Source: Yokenella regensburgei ATCC 49455 (GTDB taxonomy: Bacteria; Pseudomonadota; Gammaproteobacteria; Enterobacterales; Enterobacteriaceae). Taken from it: 64,000 bases of DNA. Positions 59,341 through 64,000 of the stretch are shown here, piece after piece. The stretch is from NCBI RefSeq assembly GCF_000735455.1, contig NZ_JMPS01000008.1:84601-148600 (forward strand). Reading direction: 5' to 3'. A program made the translations under genes and the position numbers. The notes under the pieces were generated by a model. That model was not told the origin of the DNA and did not search any database. It saw only the letters and a program-made list of their open reading frames with translations. The first letter of the stretch is position 1. The number at the start of each line of letters is the position of its first letter.

Positions 59341-60930
59341 TTAGTGTTCGCGAGTCTTACGGAATTTCACTTCCGGATAGCGTTCCTGCGTCAGGTTGAG
59401 GTTCACCATCGTCGGGGCGATATACGTCAGGTTGTCACCGCCATCGAGCGCCAGCTGGATCTCGTTCTTACGCTTGAACTCTTCAAATTTCTTAACGTCA
59501 TCCGACTCAACCCAGCGCGCGGTTGCTACGTTCACCGATTCGTAAATCGCTTCTACGTTATATTCGCTCTTGAGTCGTGCCACGACTACGTCAAACTGCA
59601 GAACCCCAACCGCACCCACGATAAGATCGTTGTTGGCAATCGGGCGGAACACCTGCACCGCGCCCTCTTCCGAGAGCTGCACCAGTCCTTTCAGCAGCTG
59701 TTTTTGCTTCAACGGATCTTTCAGGCGAATACGGCGGAACAGTTCCGGGGCAAAGTTCGGAATACCGGTGAACTTCATCATCTCGCCCTGGGTGAAGGTA
59801 TCCCCAATCTGGATGGTGCCGTGGTTGTGCAGACCGATGATATCGCCCGGGTAGGCTTCTTCCACATGGGAACGGTCGCCCGCCATAAAGGTCAGCGCGT
59901 CAGAAATCACCACGTCTTTACCAATACGCACCTGACGCAGCTTCATGCCCTTTTCATATTTCCCGGACACTACGCGCATGAACGCCACGCGGTCGCGGTG
60001 TTTCGGGTCCATATTGGCCTGAATTTTAAACACGAAACCGGTGAATTTCTCATCCTGCGCTTCTACCAGACGAGTATCGGTTTGACGCGGCATTGGCGCC
60101 GGCGCCCACTCAACGAGACCGTCCAGCATATGGTCAACACCGAAGTTGCCCAATGCAGTACCGAAGAAGACCGGCGTGATTTCGCCCGCCAGGAATAGCT
60201 CTTTATCGAATTCGTTAGAAGCACCCTGCACCAGCTCAAGCTCGTCACGCAGCTGCTGCGCCAGGTCTTCACCCACCGCCGCATCCAGATCCGGGTTGTT
60301 CAGACCTTTAACGATGCGCACTTCCTGAATGGTGTGGCCTTTACCGGTCTGATACAGATAGGTTTCATCTTTGTAGAGATGATAAACGCCCTTGAACAGC
60401 TTGCCGCAACCAATTGGCCAGGTGATTGGCGCACAGCCAATCTTCAGCTCGCGTTCAACCTCATCCAGCACTTCCATCGGATCGCGGATGTCACGGTCAA
60501 GTTTGTTCATGAAAGTCAGGATCGGCGTATCGCGCAGACGGGTTACTTCCATCAGCTTACGGGTTCGATCCTCAACGCCTTTCGCGGCGTCGATAACCAT
60601 CAGACAGCAGTCAACCGCCGTCAGAGTACGGTAAGTATCTTCGGAGAAGTCTTCGTGCCCCGGGGTATCCAGCAGGTTAACCAGGCAATCGTGATACGGA
60701 AACTGCATCACGGAAGTGGTAATGGAGATACCACGCTGCTTTTCCATCTCCATCCAGTCTGATTTGGCATGCTGGCTGGAGCCACGGCCTTTTACCGTAC
60801 CGGCAGTCTGAATCGCCTGTCCGAACAGCAGTACCTTTTCGGTAATCGTCGTTTTACCGGCATCCGGGTGCGAAATAATGGCAAAAGTGCGGCGTTTGGC
60901 CACCTCTTGCAGATAAGGAGACAACGTCAT
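59341..60930 (-). CDS. prfC: Peptide chain release factor 3
   Basis: A 529-residue translational GTPase that recycles RF1/RF2 after termination. G1 is [10 protein letters not shown] (about 18-27), G3 DTPGHEDF (about 88-95) and G4 NKLD (about 141-144). Domains II and III follow, including [19 protein letters not shown]. Length equals E. coli RF3. Terminator directly downstream. Confidence 0.98.
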   Translation of the reverse strand: MTLSPYLQEVAKRRTFAIISHPDAGKTTITEKVLLFGQAIQTAGTVKGRGSSQHAKSDWMEMEKQRGISITTSVMQFPYHDCLVNLLDTPGHEDFSEDTYRTLTAVDCCLMVIDAAKGVEDRTRKLMEVTRLRDTPILTFMNKLDRDIRDPMEVLDEVERELKIGCAPITWPIGCGKLFKGVYHLYKDETYLYQTGKGHTIQEVRIVKGLNNPDLDAAVGEDLAQQLRDELELVQGASNEFDKELFLAGEITPVFFGTALGNFGVDHMLDGLVEWAPAPMPRQTDTRLVEAQDEKFTGFVFKIQANMDPKHRDRVAFMRVVSGKYEKGMKLRQVRIGKDVVISDALTFMAGDRSHVEEAYPGDIIGLHNHGTIQIGDTFTQGEMMKFTGIPNFAPELFRRIRLKDPLKQKQLLKGLVQLSEEGAVQVFRPIANNDLIVGAVGVLQFDVVVARLKSEYNVEAIYESVNVATARWVESDDVKKFEEFKRKNEIQLALDGGDNLTYIAPTMVNLNLTQERYPEVKFRKTREH

Positions 60931-61020
60931 AATTAAAATCTTCTGTGTAAGCGCACGGCCACGGGCCGTGCACGAGAATCGAAAATGCGGCTATTTTACT
61001 CAAGTGCGGAAGACAGACAA

Positions 61021-61698
61021 TCAATGTTTACACAGGAGCTGCTCCAGTTCATTTAATGAGTTGACGGTCCACGTCGGCTTAATATGTTCCGGCAGCACGC
61101 GTTGATGCATGTTCAGCCAGCAGGTCGCGAGCCCGGCGTTGATACCACCAAGAATATCAGACTCGGCGGTATCGCCAACCATCAGTACGCGCGAACGATC
61201 CGGGTTCCCGGCTTTCTCCAGCGCATAGTCAAAAATGCGGGAGTCCGGTTTTGCCACGCCCACTTCTTCTGAAATGATGAGCTGGTCAAAATGATCGCGA
61301 AGCCCGGTACGCTCCAGACGAATTTGCTGCAGCGAAGTAAACCCGTTGGTAATGATGCCCATTTTAACCTTGCCCTGCAGCGCATCGAGCAGCGAAACCG
61401 CCCCCGGCAGCGGCGCACAGATTTCCGCCATGGCATTCATAAAGGCGTCGTTCAGCTCGCCCGGCGGCACGCTAAGGCGCTCGGCCCAGCTGTCAAAACG
61501 GCGATGCTGTAATTGCAGCGAGGTGATGGCACCGTTCTGGTAATCGACCCACAACGGTTTATTAACAGCCTGATAGTCCTGAAAATCTTCGGCGGTAAAC
61601 GTCACGCTATAGTCGAGAAACATCCGCTGCAGGCCGGTAAAAGAGTCAAACGTGAACAGCGTTTCATCGGCATCAAAGAAAATCCAGTCCCACTTCAT
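61021..61698 (-). CDS. yjjG: Pyrimidine 5'-nucleotidase / dUMP phosphatase YjjG
   Basis: A 225-residue HAD-family phosphatase active in E. coli on UMP, dUMP, dTMP and non-canonical pyrimidine nucleotides. Nucleophile motif FFDADETLF (6-14), ITNGF in motif II (about 109-113), and [16 protein letters not shown] (about 174-189) in motif IV. The ATG at 61698 has AGAAGGTG upstream; a GTG three codons earlier is less likely. Downstream of rimI. Confidence 0.95.
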   Translation of the reverse strand: MKWDWIFFDADETLFTFDSFTGLQRMFLDYSVTFTAEDFQDYQAVNKPLWVDYQNGAITSLQLQHRRFDSWAERLSVPPGELNDAFMNAMAEICAPLPGAVSLLDALQGKVKMGIITNGFTSLQQIRLERTGLRDHFDQLIISEEVGVAKPDSRIFDYALEKAGNPDRSRVLMVGDTAESDILGGINAGLATCWLNMHQRVLPEHIKPTWTVNSLNELEQLLCKH

Positions 61699-61717
61699 TC
61701 GTATCACCTTCTCTGTC

Positions 61718-62164
61718 TTACATACTGATTGGCAGCGCCATAATAATGGCGTCTTCGCGTCCCTCTGCGCTGGGATAGTAGTTCTTGCGGATTGTCGCTT
61801 CGTTAAAACCTAAGCTTTCATACAGTGCAATGGCAGGCGCATTAGAGGCACGAACCTCCAGCCAAAGCGTCACGACGCCGCGTTTTTCCAGCTCATCAAT
61901 GAGGTACTCAAGCAACGCACGTCCGAAACCGCGTCGCTGATAATCCGGGTCGACCGCAATGTTAAACAGGGTCGCTTCGTCCAGCACAATCTGGGTGATG
62001 GCAAACGCCGCCATCTCACCCTCTGCTTCAAGTTTGCAGTTGAAGTAACGCTCACCCTGATTGCTGGCAAAGGTCTTTTCACTCCACGGAAAAGCATGGG
62101 CCCGCTTCTCAATATGCCAGGCGCGGGGGAGATCAGTCGGGCTGAGGGAAGAAATCATGTTCAT
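61718..62164 (-). CDS. rimI: Ribosomal protein S18 alanine N-acetyltransferase RimI
   Basis: A 148-residue GNAT acetyltransferase modifying the N-terminus of S18. Acetyl-CoA motif [20 protein letters not shown] (about 69-88) and catalytic-region FNIAVDP and [17 protein letters not shown] are clear. The start at 62164 gives the E. coli length and overlaps the end of holD by 32 bases, as in E. coli. Confidence 0.96.
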   Translation of the reverse strand: MNMISSLSPTDLPRAWHIEKRAHAFPWSEKTFASNQGERYFNCKLEAEGEMAAFAITQIVLDEATLFNIAVDPDYQRRGFGRALLEYLIDELEKRGVVTLWLEVRASNAPAIALYESLGFNEATIRKNYYPSAEGREDAIIMALPISM

Positions 62165-62546
62165 GTGCGCAAATTTGTTGCCATAACGCCACGCGCGCGG
62201 CGGCGCTGGCTTGTAATTCATCGTATGCAGGTGTGGTGACCTGCGCGCCCTCAAGCGGGACAGACGTCGGAGTGCCAAGCTGCCAGCTGTTCGCTTTACT
62301 GCCAGCCGGCAGCATCGCGGCTCGGTCCGGCGTCAGCTGTAGTACTTCGTCAGGCCGGAGCATTAGCGCTCGCAGGATATCGCCTACCAGCGGGGCATCC
62401 AGCGCAGGCAGCGTCTCAGCAACCATGACCAGGCGCACATGCGGCGGAACGGAAATGGCGACTTCCCCCTGCAGCGCTCCGGGGCGACGCAACGACCACT
62501 GGGTAATGCCCAGTTGCTGTAATTGCCAGTCTCGTCGGGATGTCAT
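62133..62546 (-). CDS. holD: DNA polymerase III psi subunit HolD
   Basis: A 137-residue clamp-loader accessory protein that bridges chi, SSB and the gamma/tau complex. N-terminal SRRDWQLQQLGITQWSLRRP is typical. The ATG at 62546 matches E. coli; an earlier start would add 35 unrelated residues into the rsmC upstream region. Divergent from rsmC with a 103-base spacer; overlaps rimI. Confidence 0.94.
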   Translation of the reverse strand: MTSRRDWQLQQLGITQWSLRRPGALQGEVAISVPPHVRLVMVAETLPALDAPLVGDILRALMLRPDEVLQLTPDRAAMLPAGSKANSWQLGTPTSVPLEGAQVTTPAYDELQASAAARVALWQQICAHEHDFFPQPD

Positions 62547-62649
62547 GACGCAATTCTCCTGTCTGTCAGGCGCGGAAATATAGCAAATTCGTCGAACTTG
62601 CGCCAACAAACCACTATAATCGCCGCCGTCATTTATAAAGGAGCCAACC

Positions 62650-63678
62650 ATGTCCGCCTATTCTCCGGCAAGTGAAGTCTTGCTGCGTCACAGTGATGAT
62701 TTCGAACAAAGCCGTATTCTGTTTGCCGGCGATATGCAGGACACACTCCCTGCGAGCTTTGAATCTGCCGCCAGCCGTGCACATACCCAGCAGTTCCACC
62801 ACTGGCAGGATCTGAGTCGTCAGATGGGCGATAACGTTCGCTATAGCCTGGTCGCAGAAGCCGCTGACGTCGCCGACTGCGATACGTTCATCTATTACTG
62901 GCCGAAGAACAAGCCAGAAGCGCAGTTCCAGTTAATGAATATTCTGTCGCTGCTGCCCGTTGGCACCGATGTATTTGTGGTGGGTGAAAACCGCAGCGGC
63001 GTGCGCAGCGCCGAACAGATGCTGGCAGAGTACTGCCCGCTGAACAAGATTGACAGCGCCCGTCGCTGCGGGCTGTATCATGGCCGCCTCGAAAAACAGC
63101 CGACCTTTGATGCGAACGCATACTGGGGCGAGTACACCCACGACGCCCTGACCATCAAAACGCTGCCGGGCGTCTTCAGCCGCGACGGTCTGGACGTTGG
63201 CAGCCAGCTGCTGCTCTCCACCCTGACGCCGCACACCAAAGGCAAAGTACTGGACGTGGGCTGTGGCGCGGGCGTGTTGGCAGTATCCCTTGCCAGCCAC
63301 TCGCCTAAAGTACGCCTGACGCTTTGCGATGTCGGTGCCGCAGCGGTGGAAGCCAGTAAAGCCACGCTTGCCGCGAACGGCATTGAAGGTGAAGTTCTCG
63401 CCAGCAATGTGTTCTCGGAAATCAACGGTCGTTTTGACATGATTATTTCCAACCCGCCGTTCCACGACGGTCTGCAAACCAGCCTGGATGCAGCGCAGAC
63501 GCTGATCCGTGGCGCAGTGCGTCATCTCAACAGCGGCGGCGAACTGCGTATTGTGGCCAACGCCTTCCTGCCATACCCGAAAGTGCTCGACGAGACTTTT
63601 GGTTTCCACGAAGTCATCGCCCAGACCGGACGCTTTAAGGTTTATCGCGCGATCATGACGCGCCAGGCCAAGAAATAA
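62650..63678 (+). CDS. rsmC: 16S rRNA m2G1207 methyltransferase RsmC
   Basis: A 342-residue SAM-dependent rRNA methyltransferase. The N-terminal half is a degenerate methyltransferase-like domain used for RNA binding. The C-terminal half has SAM motif [17 protein letters not shown] (about 200-215) and the catalytic NPPFHDG (about 268-274). AAAGGAG upstream of the ATG. Followed by the tRNA-Leu locus, as in E. coli. Confidence 0.96.
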   Translation: MSAYSPASEVLLRHSDDFEQSRILFAGDMQDTLPASFESAASRAHTQQFHHWQDLSRQMGDNVRYSLVAEAADVADCDTFIYYWPKNKPEAQFQLMNILSLLPVGTDVFVVGENRSGVRSAEQMLAEYCPLNKIDSARRCGLYHGRLEKQPTFDANAYWGEYTHDALTIKTLPGVFSRDGLDVGSQLLLSTLTPHTKGKVLDVGCGAGVLAVSLASHSPKVRLTLCDVGAAAVEASKATLAANGIEGEVLASNVFSEINGRFDMIISNPPFHDGLQTSLDAAQTLIRGAVRHLNSGGELRIVANAFLPYPKVLDETFGFHEVIAQTGRFKVYRAIMTRQAKK

Positions 63679-63690
63679 GTCAGAAATAAA

Positions 63691-63714
63691 GCCGGTGCGG
63701 TTAAACGCATCGGC
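63691..63714 (+). terminator. Possible rsmC terminator
   Basis: GCCGGTGCG and CGCATCGGC form a nine-pair stem (one G-U) around six bases, 13 bases after the rsmC stop; only a C-rich then TTT tract follows, so the call is weak. Confidence 0.5.
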
Positions 63715-63771
63715 CCCCGCTTTCGCACGCCCATTTTTGCAGCGATCGATAACAACCTCAGCAATTAACTA

Positions 63772-63799
63772 TTGACGCACAGCGTAAAACCACTAGAAT
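63772..63799 (+). promoter_or_regulatory. Promoter of the tRNA-Leu operon
   Basis: TTGACG (63772-63777) and TAGAAT (63794-63799) with 16 bases between, followed by GCGCCTCC, a GC-rich discriminator typical of stringently controlled stable-RNA promoters. Confidence 0.88.
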
Positions 63800-63840
63800 G
63801 CGCCTCCGTGGTAACGATTCTTTCATAGAGTCGATGGTAT

Positions 63841-63927
63841 GCGAAGGTGGCGGAATTGGTAGACGCGCTAGCTTCAGGTGTTAGTGTCCTTACGGACGTG
63901 GGGGTTCAAGTCCCCCCCCTCGCACCA
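63841..63927 (+). tRNA. leuQ: tRNA-Leu (CAG)
   Basis: An 87-base type II tRNA with encoded CCA. Acceptor arm GCGAAGG pairs with the 3' CCTCGC region, anticodon CAG at 63875-63877, long variable arm (about TGTCCTTACGGACG) and T loop GGTTCAAGTCC. It corresponds to the leuQPV tandem genes beside rsmC in E. coli; which paralogue symbol applies is arbitrary. Confidence 0.97.
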
Positions 63928-63955
63928 TAATCCACATAGATATCGCTCGCACTGT

Positions 63956-64000
63956 GCGAAGGTGGCGGAATTGGTAGACGCGCTAGCTTCAGGTGTTAGT
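63956..64000 (+). tRNA. leuP: tRNA-Leu (CAG), second copy, cut by window end
   Basis: The first 45 bases of a tRNA identical over this length to the one at 63841, including the CAG anticodon, 28 bases after it. The rest is beyond the window, so identity rests on the 5' half. Confidence 0.9.

Noticed and set aside
63841..64000. Repeated 45-base block at the window end as a CRISPR or mobile repeat
   Set aside because: It is two tandem tRNA-Leu genes with cloverleaf features and an encoded CCA.

Overview
The window is chromosomal DNA of a gammaproteobacterium of the Enterobacteriaceae. Nearly every gene has a clear Escherichia coli counterpart in the same order, and most are close in sequence. 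The segment covers the stretch around the E. coli 0/100-minute point: rihC-ispH-fkpB-lspA-ileS-ribF-rpsT-nhaR-nhaA-(insert)-dnaJ-dnaK-satP-mog-talB-yaaJ-yaaA-yaaX-thrCBA-thrL-yjtD-yjjY-arcA-creDCBA-rob-gpmB-yjjX-trpR-slt-ettA-nadR-radA-serB-ytjB-lplA-deoDBAC-yjjI-yjjW-yjjV-yjjU-ytjA-osmY-prfC-yjjG-rimI-holD-rsmC-tRNA-Leu. The lineage is Enterobacter/Leclercia/Lelliottia/Citrobacter-like; I cannot fix the genus from sequence alone.

Three places differ from the E. coli backbone. (1) At 1-3815, next to rihC, a mannose-family PTS (IIA end, IIB, IIC, IID) converges on two overlapping genes. Both encode cupin-fold phosphosugar-isomerase-like proteins that keep the metal-binding His/His/Glu/His set. 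(2) At 13589-16241, between nhaA and dnaJ, sit a GH18 chitinase without a signal peptide and a divergent ToxR/CadC-type winged-helix regulator, separated by an AT-rich control region. Related islands in Salmonella also carry holin/endolysin release genes; none are seen here. (3) Smaller differences: an MFS carrier lies between satP and mog, yjjJ is missing between lplA and deoD, and the osmY locus holds a one-BON-domain OsmY that looks like an in-frame internal loss.

The backbone covers isoprenoid, lipoprotein and tRNA-charging genes (ispH, lspA, ileS, ribF), Na+/H+ antiport (nhaAR), heat shock (dnaKJ behind a sigma-32 promoter), threonine synthesis with a leader-peptide attenuator (thrLABC), two-component control (arcA, creBC), NAD, serine and lipoate metabolism (nadR, serB, lplA), nucleoside catabolism (deoCABD), translation and ribosome genes (rpsT, ettA, prfC, rimI, rsmC) and a tandem tRNA-Leu(CAG) locus cut by the window end.

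Regulatory architecture is unusually readable. deoP2 shows CRP, CytR, CRP and DeoR sites at canonical spacing. A perfect 16-bp DeoR palindrome lies exactly 600 bp away, inside the yjjI coding sequence. A perfect CreB tag is formed by the last codons of creC. The trpR operator, thr attenuator, dnaK sigma-32 promoter and an FNR-like box upstream of arcA can also be read. Genes are tightly packed, with several convergent pairs overlapping at their stop codons. No insertion sequence, prophage or CRISPR array was seen.
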